A DNA stretch of 64,000 nucleotides from Emcibacter sp048269205 (GTDB lineage: Bacteria > Pseudomonadota > Alphaproteobacteria > Sphingomonadales > Emcibacteraceae): the NCBI RefSeq assembly GCF_048269205.1, contig NZ_JBLXJC010000001.1, positions 868,001 to 932,000 of the forward strand, in the 5' to 3' direction. A program made the position numbers and the translations under genes. Below are positions 34,312 through 43,389 of this stretch, piece by piece. How positions within the stretch are numbered: position 1 is the first letter of the stretch; every line of letters starts with the position of its first letter. A model generated the notes under the pieces. The model was not told where the DNA came from and did no database searches. It saw only the letters and a program-made list of their open reading frames with translations.

Positions 34312-34780
34312 TTTCCATTCCTTACAGGTTTGCAGGGGCCTTCCGGTTTACAGGCGGTAAAGATATCAAATCAGAAGATCATGAACCTCATATCTATGAA
34401 GTCGCCCGGGTCTGTCGGAAACGGGGCGACTCGTGTTCTGCAATCCTGCCTTACTATTGTGGAAACGGAAATCAGATAGATCAATTGCGGGTGGAACCAC
34501 GGATGAGTCGAAACCCTGGAGCAAGGTTAATAAACCCGGTTAACGGGAAAAGGGCGTCGGGTCACCGGGCGGGGAATATTGTCCTACAGATGGGGAAGTG
34601 TAGCCTAACTTCCTGAAACTATTAGTAAAAACTAAAATAAAGCTGCCGGAAACAATGGCGCAAATTTTATATGTGTTTTCAGGGGATTATTCATAAAAGA
34701 AAGGCGGCTCCTTACGGGCCGCCCAAGTCTGGGGAGGAAAATGTCTAACAAAATCTAAATTATGCCCAAATAGTTTAGAT
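34312..34780. other. Intergenic region with several hairpins, no gene seen
   Basis: This 469-base gap separates two minus-strand genes. Besides the terminator at 34695-34724 it holds inverted repeats at 34400-34431 (AGTCGCCC with GGGCGACT), 34535-34547 (CCCG with CGGG) and 34594-34613 (GGAAGT with ACTTCC). None is followed by a T run, so they are not simple terminators. A small RNA or a long structured leader for the 33712-34311 gene is possible; I cannot assign a known RNA family. Confidence 0.35.
34695..34724 (-). terminator. Terminator after the choice-of-anchor I gene
   Basis: GGCGGC at 34703-34708 pairs with GCCGCC at 34718-34723. On the minus strand the hairpin is followed by TTTCTTTT, giving a rho-independent terminator for the gene ending at 34781. 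Confidence 0.8.
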
Positions 34781-36337
34781 TCAGTTAATGGCCACAATTT
34801 CCACGTTTCCACTGACTTCATAAGCAATGAGAAGAAGGGGGGTGCCGGTGGGGCTGTTTTCAGCCGGAATAAAGCTCAAACCTTCCGGTCCCAGATAGCC
34901 GGCTTTTTTCCAGTCCGCGTCCTTTTCATAGTTCAGTCCCTTTTCGAAATGCCGGGGGTTATGGTATCCGGCAAAGGACGGTTTGCGGGGATCGGTTATA
35001 TCATAGACCATGACGCCACCCACTGTTTCGAGCCCGATAAAGGCATAGGTGCGCTCATTGATCCTGCCGGTGGTGATGCCTTCCGGTTCCGGTCCCTTGT
35101 TGTCGCTGCGGCTGTCGCCGCTGTCACCGGCTGACTTGTCGCTGTTGAAAAAGGCGCCAAGCCATTCCGCGGTTATGCGCTCGAAATCATTCCCGCTGTC
35201 AAAGACCAGGGTTCCGTCCGTGTCAAAGATGGAAAAGGACCGTGCGCCGTAGGTATGAACCCGGTCAATGTCGCCGTCTCCGTCCAGGTCACCGTCAGTG
35301 GAGGATATGCGCAGTTTGGCCAGTTCCTTTTTCGTTGCCTCGTCCAGGGCGGCGGGATCAAGCTTTGCTTTGGCGAGCTTGGTTTCCTCCGCGCGGGCAT
35401 CGCCTTCGTTGGCGGTCAGGATATAGTTTTTACCCTCAAACTCCAGACTTGCCACGCTGTCGGGCATATACATGCCGAAGACGGGGCGGGGGACAATGTT
35501 GATGCCGTCGCCATCAACACCGTCCAGGGCGTTTTCAGGCCGGCTGTGGTCTTTCAGGCCCAGGGGAATGATTTTTGTGATGCCGGCTTTGGCAATATCG
35601 ATTTCCGCCAGTGCGTTATTTTCCTGCAGGGAGACCCATGCTGTGCGGCTGTCTTTGGAGACGGCGATATATTCTGGTTCCGCATCCTCGGCAAAGCTTT
35701 TGCCGGGGGCGATACGCACACCGTCCTTGACCAGGGCCTTGCGATTGAAGGCACCAAAGGCGGCAGTTGCAGGGGTAGCTTTGTCAATGCCGGGCTTCAG
35801 GTCGATGACAGTGATGGAGCCTTCCGGATCAAAGGTGCCGTGGGGTTCTCCTTCATTGGCGACCAGCACATAGCGCCCGTCGGGGCTAAAGGTCACCATG
35901 TCCGGGAGAGATCCGGCGGGAATTTCCCTGACCCTCTTGTGGTGGTTGTCAAAAAAGACAATCTTGCCGGGACGGCCCTTTGCTTCTGCATCATGAACAG
36001 CCACGGCGATCAGATCATCGCGGACGGCGACGCTGGTGGGGCTTTCAGATTTCGCCAGATCCAGCCGGGTGACGAATTCCATCTTCCCTTGCGCCGTCAG
36101 CCTGATCACCTCTACTGAGGGGGCCGCGCCATTGACGAACAAGACAAGACCCGTGCTTTTCTGGAACACCACGATTTCTGCGGCGCTTTTATCGAAAATG
36201 CCCGTCTCCCATGTTGCAAGCGGGGTGAGTGTAAGTTCCTCCGCACTGGCCCGTGACGGGGCCGCGGCAGGCAGGACCAGGAAAGAGAATAGGGTGAGCC
36301 CGGCAATCCTGGCTGTAAGGTGTTTGTGATGTGTCAT
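34781..36337 (-). CDS. Choice-of-anchor I family protein (exported beta-propeller-like)
   Basis: A 518-residue exported protein. A signal peptide (about residues 1-31) ends PSRASAEE. The body matches the choice-of-anchor I group of long, propeller-like surface proteins: DMVTFSPDGRYVLVANEGEP near residues 144-163, YILTANEGDARAEE near residues 311-324, and the closing PEPEGITTGRINERTYAFIG with VGGVMVYDITDP. Unlike many members it has no visible C-terminal sorting signal or anchor. Some relatives are annotated as alkaline phosphatase-like, but no such active site is visible, so I leave the activity open. It is preceded by an AT-rich divergent space shared with the sulfite reductase gene. Confidence 0.85.
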   Translation of the reverse strand: MTHHKHLTARIAGLTLFSFLVLPAAAPSRASAEELTLTPLATWETGIFDKSAAEIVVFQKSTGLVLFVNGAAPSVEVIRLTAQGKMEFVTRLDLAKSESPTSVAVRDDLIAVAVHDAEAKGRPGKIVFFDNHHKRVREIPAGSLPDMVTFSPDGRYVLVANEGEPHGTFDPEGSITVIDLKPGIDKATPATAAFGAFNRKALVKDGVRIAPGKSFAEDAEPEYIAVSKDSRTAWVSLQENNALAEIDIAKAGITKIIPLGLKDHSRPENALDGVDGDGINIVPRPVFGMYMPDSVASLEFEGKNYILTANEGDARAEETKLAKAKLDPAALDEATKKELAKLRISSTDGDLDGDGDIDRVHTYGARSFSIFDTDGTLVFDSGNDFERITAEWLGAFFNSDKSAGDSGDSRSDNKGPEPEGITTGRINERTYAFIGLETVGGVMVYDITDPRKPSFAGYHNPRHFEKGLNYEKDADWKKAGYLGPEGLSFIPAENSPTGTPLLLIAYEVSGNVEIVAIN

Positions 36338-36437
36338 TGATCTTGAATCCGGAATAGATTATTCGAAGCAATCATGATGGAAGCAGATTATGTAACTTTT
36401 ATGAAAAAAAATAATAGCGGGAATCGCACGTCCCGTA

Positions 36438-36466
36438 TTGAATTTTTATATTTATATCGTTATATA
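36438..36466 (+). promoter_or_regulatory. Candidate promoter of the sulfite reductase operon
   Basis: TTGAAT at 36438-36443 and TATATA at 36461-36466 are 17 bases apart in a very AT-rich stretch about 75 bases before the start codon. The region is so AT-rich that other placements are possible, and no operator for a CysB-type regulator is clear. Confidence 0.35.
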
Positions 36467-36543
36467 TGTAGAATATAATAATACACATAAAATATAGTGT
36501 AAAATATTTTGAACCGGCAGGAACCGGTGATGGAAAGACCGCA

Positions 36544-38223
36544 ATGTATAAATATGACGATTATGACCAGCGTATCATCAATGAACGCGTGGCCCAGTTT
36601 CGGGGACAGGTGGAACGCCGTCTCAGCGGAGAACTGACCGAAGAAGAGTTCCGGCCCCTGAGGCTACAGAACGGTCTTTATCTTCAGCTGCATGCCTATA
36701 TGCTCCGGGTGGCAGTGCCTTATGGCCTCCTGTCTTCGGACCAGATGCGCATGCTGGCCCGTATCGCCACCAAATACGACCGGGGCTATGGCCATTTCAC
36801 CACCCGTCAGAATATCCAGTATAACTGGCCGGCTCTGGACAAGGTGCCGGATATTCTGTCTGACCTGGCTAGTGTGGAAATGCATGCGGTGCAGACCAGC
36901 GGTAACTGTATCCGCAACATCAGCGCCGATCAGTATGCGGGTGTGGCTCCTGACGAGGTGGTTGATCCACGGCCCTATGCCGAAATTATGCGCCAGTGGT
37001 CCACTTTCCATCCGGAATTCGCCCATCTGCCGCGGAAATTCAAAATGGCCTTTACCGGGGCGACCAAGGACAGGGCGGCGATCCTGTATCACGACATCGG
37101 TTATCGCGCCGTACCGGGCAAGAACGGTGAAGTCGGGTTCGAGGTCTATGTGGGCGGCGGCATGGGCCGGACGCCGATGATCGGCAAGCTGATCAATAAA
37201 TTCGTGCCGGAAAAGGACCTGCTGACCTATACCGAGGCCATCATGCGGGTTTATAACCAGTTCGGTCGCCGGGACAACAAATACAAGGCCCGGATCAAGA
37301 TTCTTGTCCATGAACTGAAACCCGAGGAGTTTACCCGCCGGGTGGATGAGGAATGGCAGAACCTCCAGGCCGAGGGCGGGGTCATTCTCGACCAGGCCGA
37401 AATCGACAGGGTCAAGGCCTATTTCACCGAACCTGATTATGAGACGCTTCCGGCCAAATCTTCCCGTGTCGATCAGCTTCTGGCCGACAACCGGGATTTT
37501 TCCTGGTGGTACAAGAACAATGTGACCACTCACAAGAAACCGGGCTATGCCATTGTTGTGGTGTCTCTGAAAAAGCCGGGGGTGCCGCCGGGCGATGCCA
37601 CTGATGACCAGATGATGGCGGTGGCCGATCTGGCTGACGAGTTCAGCTTTGGTGAAATTCGCACCACCCATGAACAGAATCTGGTTCTGGCGGATGTAAA
37701 GCTGGAAGACCTGCCGGAGCTCTGGGAAAAACTAAAGGGGCTTGGCTTCGCATCCCCCAATATCGGTACGCTTCAGGATATGATCTGCTGTCCGGGTCTG
37801 GATTTCTGTACCCTGGCCAACGCCCGCTCCATTCCCGTTGCGGACCGGATCAGCAATTTCTTTGATGATATGGATTACCTCTATGATCTGGGTGAGCTGA
37901 AACTGAAGATGTCCGGCTGCATCAATGCCTGCGGACATCACCATGTGGGGCATATCGGCATCCTTGGCGTGAACAAGAAAGGGACCGAATATTATCAGAT
38001 CACCCTGGGCGGTTCGGCTGAAGATGACGCCTCAATTGGCAAGATCATGGGGCCGGCCTTTGACGAAGAGGAAATTGTCCCGGCGGTGGATCGCCTTCTG
38101 AAAACCTATCTGGAGGTAAGGGAAGAAGGGGAACGTTTCCTGGATACCTATCGCCGGGTGGGTATGGATGTGTTCAAGGAACAGGTCTATGAAGATGTAT
38201 CCCTGAAAGGAGCCGCGCTGTGA
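36544..38223 (+). CDS. Nitrite/sulfite reductase haemoprotein
   Basis: A 559-residue siroheme and 4Fe-4S enzyme that reduces sulfite to sulfide (or nitrite to ammonia) with six electrons; cytoplasmic. The family's two-fold repeat starts with QNGLYLQLHAYMLRVAVPYG near residues 43-62. The substrate face includes YGHFTTRQNIQYNW. The cluster and siroheme ligands are seen as CCPGLDFC (about residues 416-423) and SGCINACGHHH (about residues 459-469). The immediate overlap with a DUF934 gene, found with assimilatory sulfite reductase in proteobacteria, favours sulfite. No cysG, cysH or cysJ is adjacent. Confidence 0.92.
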   Translation: MYKYDDYDQRIINERVAQFRGQVERRLSGELTEEEFRPLRLQNGLYLQLHAYMLRVAVPYGLLSSDQMRMLARIATKYDRGYGHFTTRQNIQYNWPALDKVPDILSDLASVEMHAVQTSGNCIRNISADQYAGVAPDEVVDPRPYAEIMRQWSTFHPEFAHLPRKFKMAFTGATKDRAAILYHDIGYRAVPGKNGEVGFEVYVGGGMGRTPMIGKLINKFVPEKDLLTYTEAIMRVYNQFGRRDNKYKARIKILVHELKPEEFTRRVDEEWQNLQAEGGVILDQAEIDRVKAYFTEPDYETLPAKSSRVDQLLADNRDFSWWYKNNVTTHKKPGYAIVVVSLKKPGVPPGDATDDQMMAVADLADEFSFGEIRTTHEQNLVLADVKLEDLPELWEKLKGLGFASPNIGTLQDMICCPGLDFCTLANARSIPVADRISNFFDDMDYLYDLGELKLKMSGCINACGHHHVGHIGILGVNKKGTEYYQITLGGSAEDDASIGKIMGPAFDEEEIVPAVDRLLKTYLEVREEGERFLDTYRRVGMDVFKEQVYEDVSLKGAAL

Positions 38224-38699
38224 GAATCATCAAAGATAAAAAAATTGTAGAGGATCACTGGCGCCATGTGGGTCCGGCTGATGATCTGTTCCTGGGGGAT
38301 ATTATTGTACCCCTGGACATCTGGAAATCGGATCGGGAAAGCCTTTCGACCCGTAACGGCAAGCTGGGGATACAGCTTGAACCGGACCAGCATCCCTCCG
38401 AGATTGCCGCCGACCTCGAAAAATTTGATGTGATTGCCATTAATTTTCCCACCTTTATGGACGGGCGCGGCTACAGCCATGCCAAGATTCTGCGTGACCG
38501 TTTAGGCTATAAGGGAGAGATCCGGGCTGTGGGTGACATCATGCGGGATCAGCTTTTTTATCTCCAGCGCTGTGGATTTAATGCCTTTGAAATAAAGACG
38601 GGCAAGAATATCGAGGAAGAAATCAAGGGACTGGAAGACTTTTCGGAAGTCTATCAGGTGTCCGCCGATCAGAAGGTGCCGCTTTACCGTCGGCGTTAA
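38220..38699 (+). CDS. DUF934 family protein (sulfite reductase-associated)
   Basis: A 159-residue cytoplasmic protein that starts at GTG 38220, overlapping the sulfite reductase stop by GTGA. The family, found directly after cysI-type genes in proteobacteria, has blocks visible here: DHWRHVGPADDLFLGDIIVP near residues 13-32, then FPTFMDGRGYSHAKILRDRL near residues 78-97. DUF934 is thought to help sulfite reductase, as an electron partner or assembly factor, but this is not proved. A strong terminator follows. Confidence 0.9.
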   Translation: MRIIKDKKIVEDHWRHVGPADDLFLGDIIVPLDIWKSDRESLSTRNGKLGIQLEPDQHPSEIAADLEKFDVIAINFPTFMDGRGYSHAKILRDRLGYKGEIRAVGDIMRDQLFYLQRCGFNAFEIKTGKNIEEEIKGLEDFSEVYQVSADQKVPLYRRR

Positions 38700-38731
38700 A
38701 ATGTGACAAAAATTTTTCAGTATCGTTAAAG

Positions 38732-38758
38732 AAAAAGCGGCTTTCGAGCCGCTTTTTT
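38732..38758 (+). terminator. Terminator after the sulfite reductase operon
   Basis: AAGCGGCT and AGCCGCTT pair around a TTCG loop, with a run of A before and six T after. It is a strong rho-independent terminator and could also work in the other direction. Confidence 0.9.
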
Positions 38759-38806
38759 CATATTCGGGAACATGACCCGTCCGGAAAAATGACCATTGTT
38801 ACGTTT

Positions 38807-38824
38807 GTGTCATATATATGTAAC
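38807..38824 (+). promoter_or_regulatory. Possible Pho-box-like site before the porin gene
   Basis: GTGTCAT at 38807-38813 and ATGTAAC at 38818-38824 are separated by four bases, the 7-4-7 layout of a Pho box (CTGTCAT repeats). The second half fits poorly, so the call is weak. It is noted because the porin belongs to a group that includes phosphate-regulated OprP/OprO. Confidence 0.22.
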
Positions 38825-38942
38825 ATAAATAAAATAATTGAGTCATATCCGAGATTGATATTTTATAAATCTCTAATGTATTTTATGTCGTTCCGAGTAA
38901 CACCAAGAACTCAATAACCGCATATAGACAAAAGGAAAAAAC

Positions 38943-40229
38943 ATGTCTTACAGGTTTAAAAAGGCCAGCCTGGCGGCTGCTACTGCCATAACCGGGGCGC
39001 TTCTTGCTGCTCCGGCCTCTGCCCAGACCGTTGAAGAGCTGCAGAAGCAGATCAATGCCTTGCAGCAGCAGGTCAACGAAATGAAAACCAAGCAGGATCA
39101 GGAAGGAAAAAAACAGAGCGATTCCGGGTCTGACCTGAAAGTCAAATGGAAAGGGGCCCCCGAACTTTCCAGCAAGGACGGCAAATTCAAAATGAAGGTG
39201 CGTGGCCGCCTTCTGATGGATTACGGCAATGTTTCCGACAACAGCGGTACTGTAGTGGATGACACTGAATTCCGTGCCGCGCGCCTGGGTGTTGAAGGCG
39301 TTGTTTTCAAAGACGTGAAATATAAGTTCGAGATCGATTTCGCCGGCAATGAAGTGACGGTTCAGGATGCCTATCTTTCCTGGGACCTGAAGCCGGTATC
39401 TGTTGATATCGGTCAGTACAAGACCCCCAACTCCCTCGAAGAGCAGACGTCTTCACGTTATATCACCTTCATGGAACGCGGTTCCTTCACCGATGCCTTC
39501 AGCCTGGCCCGCCAGACAGGTATCGCTGTGAACTATGCGGATAACGGCCTGACGTTCAAGGCCGGTCTGTTCCAGGGGAATGCCGGTGGTGGTGGTGAGG
39601 TGAATGACCGCGCCTATGCCGCTCGCGCAACCTACAGCACCAAATTCGAGGACGTTCTGGTGCACATGGGCGCCTCTATCCGGTATCGGGAACTGGATGA
39701 AGCCGGTTCTGTCCGCTATCGCCAGCGTCCGCATAACCACCAGGCCGGTCGTTATGTTAATACTGGAAACTTCGATGCCGACTCTGACACCTTCTACGGT
39801 GTAGAGCTGGCCGGTGTTATGGGTCCTTTCTCCGCACAGGCTGAATGGGCCTGGCAGTCAGCCAGCCTGATAGGCTCAGATGACAGTGCCACCTTCAACG
39901 GCGGTTATGTCGATCTCAGCTACTTTATTACCGGTGAAAGCCGCAGCTACAAAAAAGGCGCGTTTGGCCGTGTGAAAGTGGCGAACCCTGTCTTTGAAGG
40001 CGGCATGGGCGCCTGGCAGGTAGCTGTCCGTTACGACACCATCGACCTGAGTGACGATGATCTTGCCATTCTCGGCGGCAAGCAGGAAACCTTCATCGTT
40101 GGCGTTAACTGGCACCTGAACGACTATGCCCGTTTCATGGCCAACTACTCCTCCTCCGATATCGAGGGCGGCAGTGACGACGGTGAAAACATCGATGCCT
40201 GGGGTCTGCGTTTCCAGGTTGATTGGTAA
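38943..40229 (+). CDS. Outer-membrane porin, OprO/OprP (phosphate-selective) group
   Basis: A 428-residue outer-membrane protein. A signal peptide (about residues 1-28) ends APASAQ. A short coiled-coil follows (VEELQKQINALQQQVNEMKT, residues 30-49), as in trimeric porins of this family, and then a 16-strand barrel. The opening barrel segments are KFKMKVRGRLLMDYGNVS and DTEFRAARLGVEGVVF, and the end is AWGLRFQVDW with an aromatic C-terminus. Substrate selectivity cannot be read. It has its own promoter region and terminator. Confidence 0.9.
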   Translation: MSYRFKKASLAAATAITGALLAAPASAQTVEELQKQINALQQQVNEMKTKQDQEGKKQSDSGSDLKVKWKGAPELSSKDGKFKMKVRGRLLMDYGNVSDNSGTVVDDTEFRAARLGVEGVVFKDVKYKFEIDFAGNEVTVQDAYLSWDLKPVSVDIGQYKTPNSLEEQTSSRYITFMERGSFTDAFSLARQTGIAVNYADNGLTFKAGLFQGNAGGGGEVNDRAYAARATYSTKFEDVLVHMGASIRYRELDEAGSVRYRQRPHNHQAGRYVNTGNFDADSDTFYGVELAGVMGPFSAQAEWAWQSASLIGSDDSATFNGGYVDLSYFITGESRSYKKGAFGRVKVANPVFEGGMGAWQVAVRYDTIDLSDDDLAILGGKQETFIVGVNWHLNDYARFMANYSSSDIEGGSDDGENIDAWGLRFQVDW

Positions 40230-40259
40230 TATAAACCAGTTTTATCGAATAAAATTTTG

Positions 40260-40286
40260 GGACGGGGCTCTTGCTCCGTCCTTTTT
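40260..40286 (+). terminator. Terminator after the porin gene
   Basis: GGACGGGGC at 40260-40268 pairs with GCTCCGTCC at 40273-40281 (one wobble pair) across TCTT, followed by five T. Confidence 0.9.
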
Positions 40287-40364
40287 GCTGTTTAAGTGAT
40301 TATTTTCTGGAGATTCCACAGATAGTGTGATACTTCCCCCTGCACTTTAATTTGAGTATTGCCC

Positions 40365-40868
40365 ATGTTGTCCATCACACCTCAACAGGATAGCGACCTG
40401 CAGGATATCGAGACACTTCTTGACGAATGTTTTGGTAATGATCGTCAGGTCAAGACTGTCTACAAGCTGCGGCAGGATGTTGCGAGCATCCGCGAACTGG
40501 GGTTTGTGATCCGTGAAGAGGGCCAGCTGAAGGCCAGCCTGCAATTCTGGCCGGTGATGATCCGTTCGCACAATGGACGCAAATGGCCGGCCCTGTTGCT
40601 GGGTCCCATTGCGGTCAAGGCCAGCAAGCAGGGACAGGGATATGGCATCGCCCTGATGGAATATGCCCTGGAACGGGCGCACGAACTGGGGCATGAACGG
40701 GTAATTCTGGTGGGGGACGAGCCCTATTACAGGCGTGTCGGTTTTTCCCGGGACCTGGCGGTGGATCTGCTTCTTCCGGGGCCGGTGAATTACAAAAGGG
40801 TGCTGGCCCGGGAACTGGTGCCCGGCGCCATGAAGGATGTGGCCGGGGTAATCCAGTCGGCAAAATAA
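40365..40868 (+). CDS. GNAT-family N-acetyltransferase
   Basis: A 167-residue cytoplasmic acyltransferase that uses acetyl-CoA. The acetyl-CoA binding loop is KASKQGQGYGIALMEYALER (about residues 86-105), preceded by LLLGPIAV. The C-terminal motif GDEPYYRRVGFSRDL lies near residues 118-132. This composition matches the YhbS-like GNAT group. Substrate is unknown. I use ATG 40365; TTG at 40359 would add two residues. It has no close partner gene. Confidence 0.88.
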   Translation: MLSITPQQDSDLQDIETLLDECFGNDRQVKTVYKLRQDVASIRELGFVIREEGQLKASLQFWPVMIRSHNGRKWPALLLGPIAVKASKQGQGYGIALMEYALERAHELGHERVILVGDEPYYRRVGFSRDLAVDLLLPGPVNYKRVLARELVPGAMKDVAGVIQSAK

Positions 40869-40937
40869 CTTCCTGTGATACTTTCAATTACATGGATCAA
40901 ATTCTATATTGATGAAAGTCAACGGGATGAGTGATCC

Positions 40938-41522
40938 ATGTCAGAACATTCTAATGAAACTAATATTTCCGGTTTTCGGCCGGATCTTTTTGCACAGGAA
41001 GCCCGCAAGGCAGCCGGAGGGAAAGGGCTGCCTCCGGTCCATAAATGGAATCCCGAATTTTGCGGTGACATCGATATGGAAATTCGCCGCGACGGCAGCT
41101 GGTATTATATGGGCACGCCTATTGCCCGTCCGGCCATGGTCAAGCTCTTCTCTACCATTTTACGTCATGATGAGGACGGTAAATATTATTTAGTGACTCC
41201 GGTCGAGAAAGTCGGCATCCGGGTTGAAGATCGTCCTTTTGTTGCTGTGGAGCTTCAGAAGGAAGGTGAGGGGGAAGAGCAGATTCTGCATTTCCGAACC
41301 AATCTTGATGACTATGTTACCGCCGATGCCGATCATCCCCTCCGGGTAGAGACGGATCCTGAAACGGGAGAACCTTCTCCCTATCTTCTGGTGCGGGACC
41401 GGCTGGAAGCCCTGATCAGCAGACCGGTATATTACGAACTGGCGGATATGGCGCTGGAGCGTGACGGCGCCTTCGGGGTCTGGAGCGCAGGTCAGTTCTT
41501 TATTCTCGGAGCCGGTGAATGA
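40938..41522 (+). CDS. DUF1285 domain protein
   Basis: A 194-residue cytoplasmic protein. The conserved DUF1285 features are PPVHKWNPEFCGDIDMEIRR (about residues 32-51), then GSWYYMGTPIARPAMVKLFS and ILRHDEDGKYYLVTPVEKVG. The family is small, common in alphaproteobacteria and of unknown function; crystal structures of members show tandem beta-rich domains. Its stop overlaps the start of the CoA pyrophosphatase gene by four bases (ATGA), and that gene overlaps the CCA-adding enzyme, so three genes are translated in a chain. Confidence 0.88.
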   Translation: MSEHSNETNISGFRPDLFAQEARKAAGGKGLPPVHKWNPEFCGDIDMEIRRDGSWYYMGTPIARPAMVKLFSTILRHDEDGKYYLVTPVEKVGIRVEDRPFVAVELQKEGEGEEQILHFRTNLDDYVTADADHPLRVETDPETGEPSPYLLVRDRLEALISRPVYYELADMALERDGAFGVWSAGQFFILGAGE

Positions 41523-42169
41523 AAGACAAGATACGCACCATTGTCGAATTGCATGATCCCGGTTGCTGGCGCGCCATGAGGCCGGCGGACAAGAGGGCCT
41601 GGAGCCGGCCGCCCGGGGCAGATCAGGATAATTACCGACCCGACAACTTCATGCCGCGTAGCGACCTTCCCTTGAAGCCTGCGGCGGTGCTTGTGCCTTT
41701 GGTGGATCGGCCCCAGGGCCTGACGGTCCTGCTGACCAAACGATCCGCGGAGCTTAAAACACATTCCGGCCAGGTTGCATTTCCCGGCGGCAAATGTGAC
41801 GAGGGTGATGAAAACGCCATTGCCACGGCGCTCAGGGAAGCACGAGAGGAAATTGGCCTTCCGATAGACAAGGTCGATGTTGTCGGCGCACTGGAGGATT
41901 ACGAGACAGTGACCGGTTTTACAGTTTCCCCGGTGGTTGGTTTTGTGAAGCCGGATTTTGAACTTGTGATTGATCCGTCGGAAGTGGAAGAGGCCTTCGA
42001 GGTGTCGCTTGATTTCATTCTGGATGAGACCAACCATCAGCTTGAGAGCCGCTTATGGAAAGGCCAGACCCGGCACTTTTATGTCTTTCCCCATCCCGAT
42101 CACTATATCTGGGGGGCGACGGCAGCCATGCTGGTACGTTTCAGCCGCCTGATCCGGGAGATGTCCTGA
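41519..42169 (+). CDS. CoA pyrophosphatase (Nudix, NudL-like)
   Basis: A 216-residue Nudix hydrolase that splits CoA into 3',5'-ADP and phosphopantetheine. The Nudix box is visible at about residues 90-112: GGKCDEGDENAIATALREAR, then EEIGL. The CoA-pyrophosphatase extension upstream, LLTKRSAELKTHSGQVAFPG, is also present. The length is normal. It sits between DUF1285 and the CCA-adding enzyme with overlaps at both ends, a gene order conserved in alphaproteobacteria. Confidence 0.93.
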   Translation: MKDKIRTIVELHDPGCWRAMRPADKRAWSRPPGADQDNYRPDNFMPRSDLPLKPAAVLVPLVDRPQGLTVLLTKRSAELKTHSGQVAFPGGKCDEGDENAIATALREAREEIGLPIDKVDVVGALEDYETVTGFTVSPVVGFVKPDFELVIDPSEVEEAFEVSLDFILDETNHQLESRLWKGQTRHFYVFPHPDHYIWGATAAMLVRFSRLIREMS

Positions 42170-43359
42170 TGCAGCCGCTGAAAAAACTGGAGCGGGCGAA
42201 GGTGGCCTGGCTTGACCGGCCTGGCCTGAAGAAGTTACTCGAGGTGCTTAATGCGGGCGACGGCGCGGCGCGGCTGGTAGGGGGCTGTGTGCGTGACAGC
42301 CTGATGGACCGTCCCATTGGCGATATTGATGTCGCCTGTTCCCTGCACCCGGAAGAAACCATGAAGAGGCTGGAGGCGGCCGGGATCAAGGTGATCCCCA
42401 CCGGTCTGAAGCATGGTACCGTGACGGCGGTCTCAAAGGGAGAAGTGATCGAGGTGACGGCTCTTCGCCGTGATGTGGAAACCTACGGTCGCCATGCGGA
42501 TGTGGCCTTTACCGACGACTGGCTGGAGGATGCAAAAAGGCGGGACCTGACGGTGAATGCCTTTTATCTTGATGGAGATGGCACACTTTATGACCCCTGC
42601 AATGGCTGGCCGGATATCGAGGCCCGTCATGTGCGTTTCATCGGCGATGCGGTGCAACGCATTCGGGAGGATGCGCTCCGGATTTTGCGCTTTTTCCGTT
42701 TTGCCGCGCAATTTGACGAGGCGACCCTGGACGAAGAGGGCCTTACGGCCTGTATTGCCGAAAAAGACCTGATCTCCGGTCTTTCCGGTGAACGGCTCGC
42801 TCAGGAAATGCGCAAGTTACTATCGTATCCCGCTGCCGAACGCATTGTGCCGGTCATGTCTGACTGCCGCATTCTCGACATGGTGCTGCCTGACAATGCA
42901 GGAATTGATACGTTCCTTGACTATATTCGGCGGGAAAAGCAGCTTGGCCTCTGCTCGGTGACGGCGCGGCTTGCCACGCTATTGCCGCGGGACGAGGAAC
43001 GAAGCCGGAAGATGGCCCGCCATCTGCGCCTTTCCGGCAAGGAGACCGCAGAACTGGCCTGTCTGGCCCGGGAGTATCCGGAACTGGAAGGGGAACTGAC
43101 TGAAAGGGACCTGCGCAGGCTTGTGTATCACCTTGGACGGGCCGTTGTTCAGTTTCATCTGGTTGGCCATGGTACGGTGGAGCAGGTTGCATATGTGAGG
43201 CATTATTCAATCCCGGTATTTCCCCTGCAGGGCAGGGATCTTCTCAAAAACGGGGAGGAGCCGGGACCGGAGCTCGGGCAAAGATTAAAAAAACTGGAAC
43301 AGTTTTGGGAAGAAAGTGATTATACTATGGGCAGGGAAGAACTTCTCAAAATAGAGTAA
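42169..43359 (+). CDS. CCA tRNA nucleotidyltransferase
   Basis: Adds or repairs the 3'-terminal CCA of tRNAs, or acts as the related poly(A) polymerase; cytoplasmic. The 396-residue class II enzyme has the catalytic domain motif LVGGCVRDSLMDRPIGDIDV (about residues 34-53, ending in the metal-binding DxD). The neck follows with RRDVETYGRHADVAF, DDWLEDAKRRDLTVNAFYLD, and the RIREDALRILRFFRFAA signature near residues 164-180. I start at ATG 42169, which overlaps the previous stop (TGATG). The gene's tRNA-Gln at 14491 already encodes CCA, so repair is its likely main role here. Confidence 0.93.
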   Translation: MQPLKKLERAKVAWLDRPGLKKLLEVLNAGDGAARLVGGCVRDSLMDRPIGDIDVACSLHPEETMKRLEAAGIKVIPTGLKHGTVTAVSKGEVIEVTALRRDVETYGRHADVAFTDDWLEDAKRRDLTVNAFYLDGDGTLYDPCNGWPDIEARHVRFIGDAVQRIREDALRILRFFRFAAQFDEATLDEEGLTACIAEKDLISGLSGERLAQEMRKLLSYPAAERIVPVMSDCRILDMVLPDNAGIDTFLDYIRREKQLGLCSVTARLATLLPRDEERSRKMARHLRLSGKETAELACLAREYPELEGELTERDLRRLVYHLGRAVVQFHLVGHGTVEQVAYVRHYSIPVFPLQGRDLLKNGEEPGPELGQRLKKLEQFWEESDYTMGREELLKIE

Positions 43360-43389
43360 CAGGCCAATTTGGAATAAAGGAGTAGGCCA

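Noticed and set aside
35255..36118. Plus-strand frame opposite the choice-of-anchor I gene
   Set aside because: It is an antisense shadow; the minus strand has the signal peptide and family motifs.
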